The translations under genes were made by a program, and so were the position numbers. This document shows positions 23,517-36,797 of a stretch of 64,000 bases of DNA, piece by piece. Source of the stretch: Voacanga thouarsii. Taxonomy: Eukaryota; Streptophyta; Magnoliopsida; Gentianales; Apocynaceae. Under the pieces are notes generated by a model. The model had not been told where the DNA came from. It saw nothing but the letters and a program-made list of their open reading frames with translations, and made no database searches. The stretch's first letter is position 1, and the number at the start of each line of letters is the position of its first letter. The DNA is taken from contig JANUWF010002059.1 in NCBI GenBank assembly GCA_026120185.1, forward strand, positions 437,501-501,500. Direction: 5' to 3'.

Positions 23517-25265
23517 TATTAGAATCCTTAAATGCATCATATATGCATTATGCAGTGGAAATAAAATATTCTAGACAAGAGGACCACATGTACGTGTTGA
23601 TACGGATTAAAACAAGAAAAACCATACCTTCACTGAGTGGCTACAAATCAAAATTTCCAACCAATTACTGAGGCACGATCCAACAATAACACTTGTGATT
23701 TCAAGAGAACAGCGTCTTCGCCACTAGAGTCCAAGGATAGAACTCCCTGTAGCAGTGTCCATACAGAGGAAGACTCAAGAAACCCAGAACACAGTCTCTG
23801 TGCTAGCTAAGAACATGAAGGCGGCTAGGGTTTTGTATTCTCTGTATTTTCTAAAACAGAAAACCGAGAGAGAGAGGAAGGATTTTGTGTGTGTTCTGTG
23901 TTTTTCACATTCAAGTTGCGAGAACCATTCTCTTCATATATGAAAAATATATCCAGCTTTCAAACTCTGGTGTTACCCCAAACTTGTTGTAAAACACATT
24001 TCTATGAATTCTAATCAAATTAGAATTCAAAATTGCAATTGAAACCATAAGCTTCAGCAATCACAATTTGGCCTAAAATTATAACTAATTATGATTTGAC
24101 CACCATAACCTTTCCTTCTTATAATTAACCCCATAATATTATCAAATAATATCTTCAATACTTAATCCTCTATTGTGTATGACCTATTAGGTTTCCCAAT
24201 CTATTGGTAGTGAATATAAATTAATCTAAACGTCTTTGAGATCAATAATTCTTAATAATTTAGAATGAACCTATTAATTCTAATTAGGATTGGTTTATTA
24301 ATTCTTCAATTAATAAATCCATATTCAGCAGATCATAAGCGGTATCTAGCAAGACATCATGACCACCCAAGAGTTCAAGAAGTCAAGTGGCTTGACATGA
24401 ACCCTTCAATGACAAACTACAGTGCAACAAATTCCTTTCACCATATAATATCTTATTTGGTTTGAAGTACGGAATTAGTGCCAACTCCTTTCAGAATATA
24501 CATTAATTCTGGCTCAAATAGATTAGTACTTGTACCATGAATCCATTACTCTACATGTGCATTAATTTGAACTGTTACTAATACACAATCACATTGGCTA
24601 AGAATTTTACGAGTAGTAATTCAAACAAGTGGCCGTGAGATATTTTTCCCTACTATTAGAAGTGATGAATCCTTTATTAACCCTCCCAACTACTTTCGTT
24701 TACCTCATATTGTACCCAATATCCATCCTATAGGCGACCTTCGATCTGTCTCTAGAGATTAGAATCAAAGTACAATGCTCAGCAAACAAAGTACCTTAGA
24801 GATTTCAAGTCTAAGAATACTTGCACATTTGCTGAGATTCTATCATGTGCACTACGTAGTTATCCATGTGATTATCTCATAGTCAGGTTATCCAATGTTC
24901 TTGTTCTTTTAACAAGCATCCACGTGTTAAATTTGAGTATTATAATATTAGGGCTGTGAGAACCACAGCCTGATCAAATCATGAAGCCTAACACGTACTA
25001 GTCTTAACGCGTTAATGAAGTCCTATATCATAAATACTACGACTAGGGATTATTTTAGTACAACACTATATAGTGTAGTAGGAATCTCACATTATGATCT
25101 CTATCATGATTTTCTTAACACGGTGTTGTACTAGGGACCTTATCTAACAGTTATTTTATATGATAGTAAAGAAAATAAACTGAAAGATAAATAATGCTTT
25201 GTATTATAAAATAAATGTGCCATATACAAAGTACAAGTGCTTGCCTCTAGGGCACAACACTAACA
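23517..25265 (-). repeat. Copia-2 3' LTR (family A)
   Basis: From TATTAGAATCC to CACTAACA, about 1749 bases. It pairs with 33222-34648 plus 36538-36797; both share the start ATTAGAATCCTTAAATGCAT. The right end lies against a decayed polypurine tract. Confidence 0.88.
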
Positions 25266-26803
25266 AACTCGCACATGCACTAGAGCCAATCATTCATGTA
25301 TCTAATACCAAATGACTCAAAATGCCTATTGTGTTTATTCTGGGATATTACTTTTGTAAGCGGGTCGGCTTTGTTCATATCTGTGGAAACTCTCTCTATC
25401 TTTACATCATTCCTATCTATGATCTCCCGGATCAAATGATAGTGTCATAGTACATGTTTGGATCGTTGGTGAGACCGTGGCTCCTTTGCTTATCTAATGG
25501 CTCTGTCGCTGTCATCATACAGTTATATTGGAGCAACAATCTTAGGGACCACACCCAGTTCCGTCACGTACTTCTTGATCCAAACGGCTTCCTTAGCTAC
25601 TTCAGAAGCAGCTATGTACTTAGCTTCTATCATAGAGTGAGCAATAGTCTCTTATTTAAAAATCTTCCAACTTATTGCCACTCCACACAACGAATACACT
25701 AATCCGAATTGTGATTTGAAATTATCTTTGTCAGATTGAAAACTGGCATCAGTATACCTATTTACTTTCAAATCATCTTCTCCATAAACCAAGAACATAT
25801 CCCTAGTCCTTTCCAAGTACTTAAAAATGTACTTTACAACCACCCAATTACCCTTACCAAGGTCAGATTGTTATTAGCTCATCAAACTGAGAGCACATTA
25901 TACATCGGGCCTCGTACATATCATAGCGTACATGATAGATCTAACTATCGAAGCATATGGACTCTTACTCACGTGATCCCTTTTAACTTATGTCTTCGGA
26001 GACATCGAATTTGAAAGGCTTATCCCATAGGATATGGGTAAGAATCATTTTTTGTATTGATCCATGCTAAACCTCTTTAGCACCTTATCTATGTATATAG
26101 ATTGTGAAAGGCCTAGTAACCTTTTTGACCTTTCTCTATAGATCCTAATTTCAAGAATATAGGTTGCTTCTCTAAGGTCTTTCATGTAGAATTTCTTGGA
26201 GAACTAAACTTTAACTAAGTGAAAGACAGGTACATCATTTCCTATTAGTAATATGTCATCTACATAAATAATAAGAAAATGATTGTACTCCCACAAACCT
26301 TCCTATACACATAAGGCTCATCCATGTTTTGAATGAAACCAAACTCTTTGATTGTTTCATCAAAACGAATGTTCTAACTCCTAGAAGCTTGCTTAAGTCC
26401 ATAAATAGACATTTGCAACTTGCACACCTTTATGCTATCATTGCATATGAAACACTTAGGTTGTGTCATATACACTTCCTCAGTCAGATTTCCATTTAGG
26501 AAAGTTATTTTCACATCCATTTTCTAGATCTGATAATCATAATAAGCGACAATGGCTAGGAGTATCCTGATGGATTTTAGCATGGTTATTGGCGAGAAGG
26601 TTTCATCATTGCCAATACCATGTTGTTGACGATAACCCTTAGCCAGTAGTCGTGCTTTATAAGTAACTACGTTACTATCCATGACAATTTTCTTCTTGAA
26701 AATCCATTTGCACCTAATAGGTTTGATTTCTTTGGGTGGATCAACCAAAGTCCATGCTTGCTTGTTGTACATGGAATCCATCTTTGACTTCATGGCCTCA
26801 AGT
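25266..26803 (-). pseudogene. Copia-2 RT (C-terminal) and RNase H
   Basis: Read on the minus strand. 26524-26760 encodes AWTLVDPPKEIKPIRCKW, YKARLLAKGYRQQHGI and DETFSPITMLKSIRILLA. The YVDD box (LIIYVDDILLI) lies near 26240-26275. RNase H text KVNRYTDASFQSDKDN and GVAISWKIFK is in 25652-25843. Stops and frameshifts separate these parts. The frame is cut at 26804 by a solo LTR and resumes at 28619 with the matching RT N-terminus. The polypurine tract at 25266-25280 is decayed (minus strand ...GTGCGAGTT). Confidence 0.85.
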
Positions 26804-28618
26804 TGAAGATTTAAAGGGGAAGTAAAGCACACAGTGGAAGCAAAACTGAAGAACAAAAAAAAAAAAAAAAAAAAAAACGTAGGCGGCTTCCAAACCATAG
26901 CCAATGCTGATTCGGACAGCCTTAGTCGACGCCAGTCCCGATCTAGAAGAGCTCCGAGGGAAAAAAAAAAATTACCTCTTCTTCTTGTTCTTAAAGTTGG
27001 CTGGACCAGAATGTGTGGAACCGGAGTAGGTGCGCTGGTGGAAACCTCTTGTGCGATTCTCGCAAGCCTCCTACTCCGACTGTGCATGTATATGAACACC
27101 AACCATTTGATCTTCCGGTATATGGCCAGCCTAATCCACATTTAGTGAACAAGTCACAAGGCTAAGGATTTTTTCAGAGAGAAGAGAAGGCTGTCACGTT
27201 TTTCTTTTTTTTTTTCAGAGAAGTAGAAGAAACAACATTGAAAATGACCTCTATCTTTGTTCTCCTATTTAACCTTAATAAAACCCTAGGTTAAATTGGA
27301 TTGGCCTATTGGACTCTTAGTTTAGCCTTTTAGACTAAATTAATTATTCTAATTAGAACCAAATAAATGACCCAATAAATAATTAATTTTTCCAGCCTAA
27401 ATATACTTGTCTAATTAACAAGCCTATATTAGTTTGGTCCCAGATCAATCTTTAATAATTCAAACTAGGCCAAAGCCCTAAATAATTAATAAACCCACCA
27501 AATTAATTTAATTAATTCTCTCTCTGTGGACCTTTATTTTATTCTAGCCCAATAATAAATTAGGCTACTTAACTAAAATAAATTCCATATAATTTAAGAC
27601 CAATTCCTTAGCCTGTATATAATTAGGACTTACGGTTTATACTGGGGACCAAGAGACACACCTCCTTATCTATTAAAATGACCAAAATACCCTTACCATA
27701 TAAATAGTTGTATTTTGTATTTTAAATATTTCCTAATATCACTATAAGTAAATATTGACCCTAAGGACAATGTTGCATTAGCAAAGTTTCCGATCTACAA
27801 GTGAAATGACTAAAATACTCCTCTATACATCGTCATGCATTAGAGAGGAAGAAATGTACTAACACTTCTCTAAATGATATCTACCATCCTTAGGTTTCTA
27901 GTGCAATGATCCACGACTTCCTAGATTATTTCCACTTTCCATGGGAGCTACCTTAAAGCAAACATCCAAGTCATGTTTCCTAGGGCCCTAGATATTTAGA
28001 TCATTCAGACAATCATAAGGGGTAATATAGTATAGAACCTATCTTGTACAAGTCTGTATTAACTAACTAGTCCCACATACCCAATATGTAAGTATATTGG
28101 TCTTATGATAGAACCTCAACTAAAAGCAAATCAAAGCACATGCTTCTAACTTCGTCAGACCACCAACTCATATTCAAATCGTAGAGTACTAGTCTATGTT
28201 GTAGCAGTAGTAGTCTAGATTTCTACCATATAGTACTTTAAAAAACCACTACTACAGGTCCTATTCTACGTATTCGAAATACACTTATGTCATGAAGTGA
28301 GTGGACTACTCACTGACTGAAAGTAATCCATTTCCCATTTGGAATTCATAACACAATAACCTAGACATGATGAGATTCTCATTCTCATCAATCATTTAGG
28401 AACAAACGTTTATGTGTTAAGTAACCCGTGATCCATACCTTATTGTGAAATACCACCATTCACATGGACCACTTACTTAAACACAATGGGTCTTTTCCAA
28501 ACGTAATTGTACACAAATAAAATGTAAATTCACAAATAATTTATGAGAATAAATTATTTTATTAAAACATTTGGTGTTTACATTAGAAACCTAGTCTAGG
28601 AGGATATATTTCCTAACA
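26804..28618 (-). mobile_element. Solo LTR, family B, in Copia-2 RT
   Basis: From TGAAGATTTAAAGGGG to TTTCCTAACA, the same ends as the LTRs of element B (44757-46513 and 52217-53999). Flanks are CAAGT (26799-26803) and CAAGC (28619-28623), a 5-bp duplication with one change. The Copia-2 RT frame continues across it. It includes a 23-base poly-A run (26855-26877). Confidence 0.88.
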
Positions 28619-30148
28619 CAAGCCAGTTATCAGATTTTGAACTATTCAAAACTTCCTTGTAGGTAGTAGGCTCATCTTCATCTATGAGTAATACGTCATT
28701 GTAGTCGCTAATGAGAAATCCATATCTCTCAGTTGCCACACGTATCCTACTTGACCTATGAGGATCTTGTGTAGCAGAAAGTTCATCTATTCTCACAATA
28801 GATGTGGGATCAGATGATTAATCCTTATTTGTTTGTTCTTCTTAAACTTCACAAAGTTTCATTTTTCTCCTACTGTTCCCTTTCAGCATGTGCTCCTCCT
28901 CTAAGAAGATAGCATGCTTTGAAATAAATACTTTATTTTCAAAGGGAAGATAGAAGTAATACCTAAAAGATTCTTTCGAATATCCCACAAACAAACATTT
29001 GTCATATTTACTATCAAGTTTGTCTGACTGTGGCCTTTTGACAAAGGCAAGGCAACCCCATACTCTCAAGTGAGATAACTTTAGTTTCTTACCAGATAAC
29101 ATCTTAAATGGGGTAGTACCAACCGTTTTTAAAAGAACTCTGTTTAGAATATAAACAGAAGTCTCTAGTGTATACCCCCAAAATAATTTTGGCAAGTCTG
29201 TAGAAGCCATCATGGTCCATACCATATCTAGAAGGGTTCGATTCCTTCTCTTAGACACACCGTTATGTTGAGGTGCATGTGATGGAGTCCATTGAGATAA
29301 TATCCCATTATTTCTCAGATAAACTTGAAACTCTTGGCTTAAGTATTCATCTCCTCGACCTGATTTTAGAGTCTTAATATTTTTGCCAAGTTGTTTCTCT
29401 ACTTCATTCTTGAAGTCTTTGAACTTTTCAAAAGCTTCATATTTGTATTTCATTAAATACAAATACTTATATTGTGTGTAATCATCGATAAAGGTTATGA
29501 AATAGTTAAAACCTCCTCTTGCTTGTATAGATATTGGGCTATATACATCGGAATGTATGAGTTCTAATAACTCTTTGGCCTTTTCTCCTTTTTTTTTTAA
29601 AAAAAAAATGAGTTTTAGCCATTTTACCTAGTAAACAAGACTCGCAAGTGCCATATGATTCATAATCAAATGACCCTAAGTCACCAAGCCTGTGTAACTT
29701 AGAAACACGATTCATGTTTCCATTACCTAAACGGCAATGCTATAAGTAAAAGGTATTTGGATTATCAATCTTTTGTTTCTTATTATTTATATTGAGAATT
29801 AGATTATCCATGTCTAGAACATATAAACCATTAACCAAAGTTGCAAAACCATAATGAATATCATTTAATGAAAAAAACAACATTTATTCTTAAATATCAA
29901 ATGAAATCCATACAGGTCTAAGCACGCAACTAATATAATGTTTTTCATTAAAATTGGTACAAAATAACAGTTTTGCAGTTTTAAAACTAATTCTGAGGGT
30001 AGTTCAGCTCGTATGTCCCCACAGCAACTGCTACAGCTTTTGCTCTATTTACAGTACACAGGTCCACATTACCTTTCTCTAGCCTTCTACTGCCCTTTTG
30101 TCACTACAAGTTATTGTACAAATGAGATCTACATTAGGTATCCAATAC
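28619..30148 (-). pseudogene. Copia-2 protease, integrase and RT N-terminus
   Basis: Protease site near 30115-30148 reads VLDT(stop)CRSHLY, so the Gly of the triad is a stop. The GAG-pre-integrase region (29640-29760) is broken by frameshifts and an A/T run. Integrase 28842-29462 (206 codons) is open, but its second catalytic Asp is Gly (KSGRGDEYL, codon 29358-29360) and its Glu is Lys (HNGVSKRRNRTLLD). It ends with FWGYTLETSVYILNR and the YFYLPFENKVFISKH linker. 28624-28796 carries the RT N-terminus (SSRIRVATERYGFLISD). Confidence 0.88.
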
Positions 30149-31012
30149 TCATATTGTATTTATAAAGGAAATATTTATCTCAATCATGAACATACTAGGA
30201 ATAGAAGTAGAAGTGCCAGCGAACTTCTCTTTTTGCTTCTTTTCCTTGACAATCTCTAAGTAGGCTTTGCAGTTGCCCATCCAGTGGCCCATTTTGCCAC
30301 AATGATGGCACGGGCTTTTGGTAGCTGCATCTTTCTTCTTCACACCACCTTTGAGCTTAGTCGGAACTTTCTTCTTGGAAGAGGAAGATTCTACCATCAA
30401 GACCGTATTTGAATCCTTCTTTATAGAGGACTCTGCTGTTTTGAGAAGATTGATCAACTCAGGAATGGTGGACTCAATCTTGTTCATCTGATAGTTAATC
30501 ACAAATTGTGAAAAACTATTAGGTAAAGATTGTACAATTAAGTCAACACTTAATTCACTCTACATAACGAACCTAAGAGACCCAAGCTTCTCAATCAAGC
30601 CCAGCATCTTCAACTCATGAGTGGCTACAGAAGCACCCTCAGCCATTTTGCAACAAAATAGTTGCTTTGAGATTTCATATCTCTTTGTTCTGGCTTGGGG
30701 GTCAAACAACTCTCGAAGATGGAGAATCATCAATTGAGCATCCATATGCTCGTATTATTTTTGCAGTTCAGGAGTTATTGATGCTAGTATGATATAAGAT
30801 GTCATGTCACTATCCTCGTTATGCTTCTTGTGGACAGCATACTCAGCAACATGACCATCTTGAGCTGGTGGTGGCAGAATAGGAGCACCTAGCACGTAGA
30901 GCAACTTTTCTGACTTGAGAATGATTCTTAAGTTTCTATACCAGTCAAGATAGTTCGATTCAATTAGTTTGTTGGTCTCCAAGATGCTACATAAGTTTAA
31001 GTTGGTTGACAT
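30149..31012 (-). pseudogene. Copia-2 gag
   Basis: Starts MSTNLNLCSILETNKLIE at 31012 with LDWYRNLRIILKSEKLLYVL following (to 30755). 30560-30745 continues with HLRELFDPQARTKRYEISKQL. 30149-30502 gives MNKIESTIPELINLLKTAESSIKK, a Lys-rich stretch and an intact zinc knuckle CHHCGKMGHWMGNC. Three open pieces in different frames show two frameshifts or stops. The start codon is the best preserved of the three related gags. Confidence 0.88.
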
Positions 31013-33206
31013 AATACACGTGTCCTAGATGTAAAGATAGATAACATTAGCTAGTTGTATATGCACGTGTAATGCAAATAATTAGGTCTTTAATTAATCA
31101 CATTATTGTTCCACTATTTTACTCAAACTAATATCCCCCACTATTAATTTAAGAAAGGTCGTTGGAAGCTTTCCTAGTAGACCGGTATCCAAATTCCTAA
31201 AGAATAACCTTCGGTTTGCTCAACAAGCTACCATTGAGTTTAATTGTAGGTATCTAATACCAATTACATCGTATGTAATTACCAGATCATTCGGTGATTA
31301 ACATCTTTTAATCTTAAAGCCTTTTGGGCTACCCCAATATTTCGTCTAACTTTCTTTATGCTTGAGTTAGCCCATTCGGGATAAAGAATTTCCTTAAACC
31401 CAACCCATTAATCAGGAATTTAATTTTAGAAGAATTTAGTTCCATAGCTTGAACATGCCTGATGTCGAATAGGCTTGGGTTAGCCCAACAACCGGGTCTC
31501 AAAAAAGGGCTCTCTTCTTACTATATTAACGGAAGGGATTAGTTTTAATATTAAGTGAGAGATTTATTCCTTTTAGTGATTTCATCCAATGACATACATA
31601 AATGTATCAATAAATCACATAAATTGATAATTAAGGTAATAAAGTGATTACGTGGCATGGTTATGGACTTTCCCTAAACTAATTTTCTCGAGCCAAAAAG
31701 GAAATTAATATGGTTAACCCTATGTGTTCATGCATGCTTTAAGTAGAAGGTTTTACACTCTTGCCTTGTTCTGGTCGCCATCTCCAAAACTAAAATAATT
31801 ATATCCCTATCTAACCTATGTTAACTAATTACATAAATTTCCTAAATAGAGAAACCTTGAGTTACATTTGAGGGGAGTTAGATGGGAAGAGAATTACACA
31901 AGAATTTAAAAAAAGGCAGGACTCGCATATCCTATTCAATAAAAACCAAAACTGTAAAAATGCATGAACAGATATAATTCAGTTTTAGTCCATAACCATC
32001 CACTATGCCATTAATTATGCTTAAACAAAAATTAAGCATATAACTTTATAATTCCAAAATCTCTATTTTGGAAAAATAAAAAAATAGATTTAATTTCTAA
32101 AATCAAATTCTAGAAATTAAATTAAGATAATATTTTAGATTTAATTTCTCAAATCAAATTCTAGAAATTTATTTCGGATAAAATCTAAAATCAATATTTT
32201 AGAAAATATATTAATTTTCCAAATATAATTTTATCCCAAATCATGGGTCTCAATTAAAAACTAATCATAATTTGATTTAATTCTCAAAACGAGAATTAAT
32301 AAAAAAAAACTTATTTTTTTACATATATAAAATCGAGATTTTAGATAATATATTATTTTCCAAAATCAATTTAGAAATTAATATTGGTTAGTCCCAAAAC
32401 ATCTTCGTGGGCCACCGAAACAAAACTAATGAAATGGAAGGAATTTTTATTTTTTTATTTTTTTATCTCAAAGACATAAGAGACAAACACTCATCCTATC
32501 ATCCTCCCCATGATAACCTACGGCTTGCAAGCTTCAAAAATTAAATCCCAAGCAAGCCGTGGCTTGGGGCTAATTTTTTTTTTTTTTTCGCTTTTGTTCT
32601 TCGTCTTCTAGAAACGATTTCTGGGCAATAACTCTTCAATTTTTGCAGTGAATTTTGGACTGAACAAACATTATGTTCATTATTTAAGTAGTGTTCATAA
32701 ACCTGTAAAAAGAACTTAGCGCAACAATTTCCATCTTTGATCAAGTTAACATTAAATAGACATTCTGTTTTTCCAAAAAATTAAAGCAGAAGAACCTTTC
32801 TTACGCTGCTCAAGCAGAAAACACATAAACATATTTTCTATTTTGAAAAACAAAACTATTCAGAAAACTAATTTTCATGAAAATTAAATAAGTTTACATC
32901 AGTTCTCATACAGAATAAACCGACACATAAAACCACTTCAAACAATTTTGAAACCATCTATAACCTTTACAGAAGCTCCATGCATTGCATCCAAAACCCA
33001 CAAAATTAAATTTTTCCAGAAAACTAAATGCATCCGTACTGATTTTAGAACTCATCAAAGACCTGCAATCCTTGAAACAATTTCAATAAATAATCCAAAA
33101 CAACTTCTAGACATCATACTTGCATGAAATAATTTTCACAGAAGAAAATAGAGAATCCAATGAAATAGTTTCATGGCAAAATAATGATCCATAAATCACA
33201 TATAAG
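31013..33206 (-). other. Copia-2 leader
   Basis: About 2.2 kb of noncoding leader between the primer-binding site and gag. The gag-proximal part aligns with the Copia-1 and Copia-3 leaders. Around 32030-32400 it is rich in short A/T-rich inverted phrases such as AAATCAAATTCTAGAAATT. No gene is seen; the open frame 32541-32744 lacks any recognisable feature. Confidence 0.75.
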
Positions 33207-33207
33207 A

Positions 33208-33220
33208 GTTTTTTATACCA
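33208..33220 (-). other. Copia-2 primer-binding site, decayed
   Basis: Minus strand TGGTATAAAAAAC beside the LTR; the first six bases match the usual TGGTATCAGAGC site and the rest has changed. Confidence 0.6.
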
Positions 33221-33221
33221 C

Positions 33222-36200
33222 TATTAGAATCCTTAAATGCATCATATATGCATTATGAAATGTTAATAAAAGATTCTACACAAGAGGACCGAATGCATGT
33301 GTTGATACAGATTAAAACAAGAAAAACCATACCTTTGCTGAGTGGTTGCAAATCAAAATTTCCAACCAATTACTGAGACGCGATCTAGCAATAACCCTCG
33401 TGATTTCAAAAGAACAGCGTCTTTGCCACTAGACTCCAAGCGTAGAACTCCCTCTAGCAGTGTCCACACGGAGGAAGACTCGAGAAACCCAGAACATAGT
33501 TTCTGTGCTAGTAGAGAACGTGAAGGTGGCTAGGGTTTTGTATTCTCTATATTTTCTAAAACAAAAAACTGAGAGAGAGAGAGAGAGAGAGAAAAAAAAA
33601 GGTTTTGTGTGTGTTTTTCACATTCAAGTCATAAGAATTGTTCTCTTCATATATGAAAAATATATCCGTATTTCAAACTCTGGTGTTACCCCAAAATTGT
33701 TGTAAAATATGTTTCCATGCATTCTAATCAAATTAGAATTCACAAATTGCAATAGAAACCATAAGTTTCAGCAATCACGATTTGGCCCTAAATTATAACT
33801 AATTATAATTTGACCACCATAACATTTTCTTCTCACAATTAGCCTCATAATGTTATCAAATAACATCTTGAGTACTTAATCCTATATTTTGCGTGACCTA
33901 TTAGGTTTCCCGATTTATTAGTAGCGAATATAAATTAACCCAAATGTCTTTTAGATTAATAATCCTTAATAATTTAGAATTAATATATTAATTCTAATCA
34001 GGTTTGGTCTATTAATTCATCAATTAATAAACCTATATTCAATAGATCATGAGCGGTATCTAGTAACACATCATGACCAGCCGCGAGTCTATGAAATCGA
34101 GTGTCTTGACATGAACCCTTCAATAACAAACTACAGTGTAATAAATTCCTTTCATGATACAATATTTCATTTGCTTTCGAGCACAGAATAAGGTCAACTC
34201 CCTCTAGAATATATAATTTAATTCTGGCCTGAATATATAAGTACTTGTACCAAGAATCCAACACTCTACATGTGTATCAATTTGAACTATTTCTAATTCA
34301 CAATCACATTGGCCAAGGATTTTAGGAGTCGTAATTCCAACAATTGGCCATGAGATATTTGCCCCTACTATTAAGAGTGGTGAATCCTTTATTGACCCTC
34401 CCAACTATTTTTGTTTACCTCATATTGTACCCAATATCAATTCTATAGGCGGCCCTCGATCTAGCTCCAGAGATTGGAATTAAAATACAATGCTCAACAA
34501 ATAAAGTACATTGGAAATCTCAAGTCTAAGGACACTTGCATGTTTGCTATAACGAGATTCTATCACTGGCACTACATAGTTATCCATGTGATTATCTCAT
34601 AGGTAGGTCATCCAATGTACTTGTTCTATTAACAAGTATCCATGTGTTTGTTGGAATGTATGCCCTCTAGACTAGGTTTCTAATGTAATTATCGAATTTA
34701 TTAATAAAAGAATTTATTATCAAAATTTGTTTGTAAATTTACATTTTATTTGTACATGATTTACGTTGGAAAAGACCCATTATTTTTAAGTAAGTGATCC
34801 ATGTGAATAGTGGTCTTTCACAGTAAGGTATAAATCACGAGTTACTTAACATATAAACATTTGTTCTTAACCGATTGATGAGAATGGGAATCTCATCATA
34901 TTTAGGTTATTATGTTATGAATTCCAAATAGGGAATGGCTTACTTTTAGCCATTGAGTAGTCCACTCACTTTATAGCATGAGCGTATTTTGAATACATAG
35001 AATATGACCTGTAATAGTGGTTTCTAAAAGTACTATTTCGAAGAAACCCAGACTATTACTGCTACAGTGTGGACTAATACTCTACCGCTTGAGTATAAGT
35101 TGGTGGTCTGACGAAGCTGGAAGCATGTACTTTGATATACTGTGGTTGAGATTCTATCGTAGAACTAATATACTTGTATGTTAGGTATATGTGACTAGTT
35201 AGTTAAGATAGACTTGTACAAAATAGCTTCTACACTATATCATCCTTTGTGACTATTTGAATGATATAAATTTCTAGGGCCCTAGGGAACATAACTTAGA
35301 TGTTTGCTTTAGAGTAGCTCTCTTAAAAAGCAGAAACATTCTAGGAGTTGTAGATCATTGGACTAGAGATCTAAGGATGGTAGATATCATTTAGAGATGT
35401 GTTAGTACACTCTTCCTCTCTAAATGTACGACAATGTATAGAGGGGTATTTTAGTCATTACACAAGTAGGTCAGAGACTTTGCTAATGTAACATTGTCCT
35501 TAAGGTCAATATTTCCTTACCGTGATATTAAAAAATATTTAAAATGTAAAATACAACTATTTCTATAGAAGGGATATTTTGGTCATTTTAGTAACCAAGG
35601 CGATGTGTTTTTTGGTCCTCAGAATAGCCTATAAATCTTGACGGTTTTGGGTTGATAGATTGGTCTTGTATAAAATTGATTTTATTTTATTCGAGTAGCC
35701 TGATTTATTTATTGGACTAGAATAAAATAAAAGGTACAAAAGGAATAATTATTTATTGGACCATTTGGGTTATTTAATTAATTTAATTATTGAGCTTGTA
35801 TTAATTTAGGAATAATTAAATTGAATTAAAAGCTTAACCCAGTGAACTGGGCCATGGCTTGAGGTTTTTATTAGTCTATTTGGGTTATTTAATTAATTTA
35901 ATTATTAGGCATGTATTAGTCTAGGAATAATTAAATTGAATTAAAGGCTTAACCCAATGAACTGGGCTATAGGCCCATAGGCCTGGTTAATGGCTTAACA
36001 TGACATGGGCCTTAGGGCTTCTTTGATTCTATTGCCTCTGTTTGATTTTTGAATGCCCGGATAATAGCCTATTATCAAGGTAGTTGGGATTCAATCGAAT
36101 GGAGAAGTCTTTCATAGAACGTCGTTGTTTTCCTCAAGCTTCTCTTCTTCTCTTATGAGTCTGTGTTCTCTGTGCTTTGTCAATAGCAAGAACAGATACA

Positions 36201-36797
36201 TGAAACCTATCTGATTAATGCTTGACAGCATTCAGTCAGAATAGGAAGATTATCCTCTTCATCTTTAGCCTTCACCAAGCTTTGAGGCACGAGTTATATT
36301 TTGAAAGACTCGAAGCTTTGCGTTGATGCCCAGATGGACCCAACGGCTTGCGGGACAACAACCTGAAGGAAGGATAATAGAACCAGCAGTGGTTCAGACA
36401 AGATCGCCGACACCTCCTATACCAGTGAAAACGCGCAGAGGTATAAAAATTTTTCCTCCGCTGCTCTTCTGCGTGTACTCTATTTTTGGACATGCTACAG
36501 TGTGCTTTTTGTTTTTGCCGTGTTTTTCCTTAGTGTTAACTTTGATTATCAAAATACTCACGGATGTGAGAACCACTGTCTGATCAAATCAAGAAGTCTA
36601 ACATATGCTAGTTTTAACGCATTAATGAAGTCCTATATCATTAATACTACGACTAGGTATTATTTAAGTACTAGCACTATACAGTGCAGTAGAAATCTCA
36701 CATCATGATCTCTATCATGATTTCCTTAACACAGTGTTGTACTATAGATTTTATCTAACAGTAAGTAAAGAAAATAAATTGAAAGATAAATAATGCC
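33222..36797 (-). repeat. Copia-2 5' LTR (family A), interrupted and truncated
   Basis: Two parts, 33222-34648 and 36538-36797, separated by a plus-strand solo LTR of family B. The second part stops at GATAAATAATGCC; about 70 bases of the expected LTR end are missing before the gypsy-1 LTR resumes at 36798. Confidence 0.85.
34649..36532 (+). mobile_element. Solo LTR, family B, plus strand
   Basis: Begins TGTTGGAATGTATGCCC and ends TTTTTCCTTA (last bases changed from CA). Flanked by perfect GTGTT duplications (34644-34648 and 36533-36537). The host LTR text continues across it (CATGTGTT / GTGTTAACTTTGA). The same family is on the minus strand at 26804, 44757 and 52217. Confidence 0.9.

Larger units (their letters stand above)
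23517..36797 (-). mobile_element. Copia-2: Ty1/copia element with both LTRs
   Basis: Minus-strand element. 5' LTR 33222-36797 (itself interrupted), primer-binding site 33208-33220, leader, gag 30149-31012, pol 25266-30148 (interrupted), 3' LTR 23517-25265. The left flank ends ATAAC; the right LTR end is truncated, so the target duplication cannot be seen. Inserted in the gypsy-1 LTR. Confidence 0.85.

Noticed and set aside
26524..27141. A 205-codon minus-strand frame ending in RT-like sequence
   Set aside because: It is a chimera: the first half is read from the inserted family B LTR and only the last part is Copia-2 RT.
36272..36708. Several overlapping frames on both strands of 60-90 codons
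   Set aside because: They lie at the end of the family B solo LTR and in family A LTR sequence, with no domain and mutual overlap.
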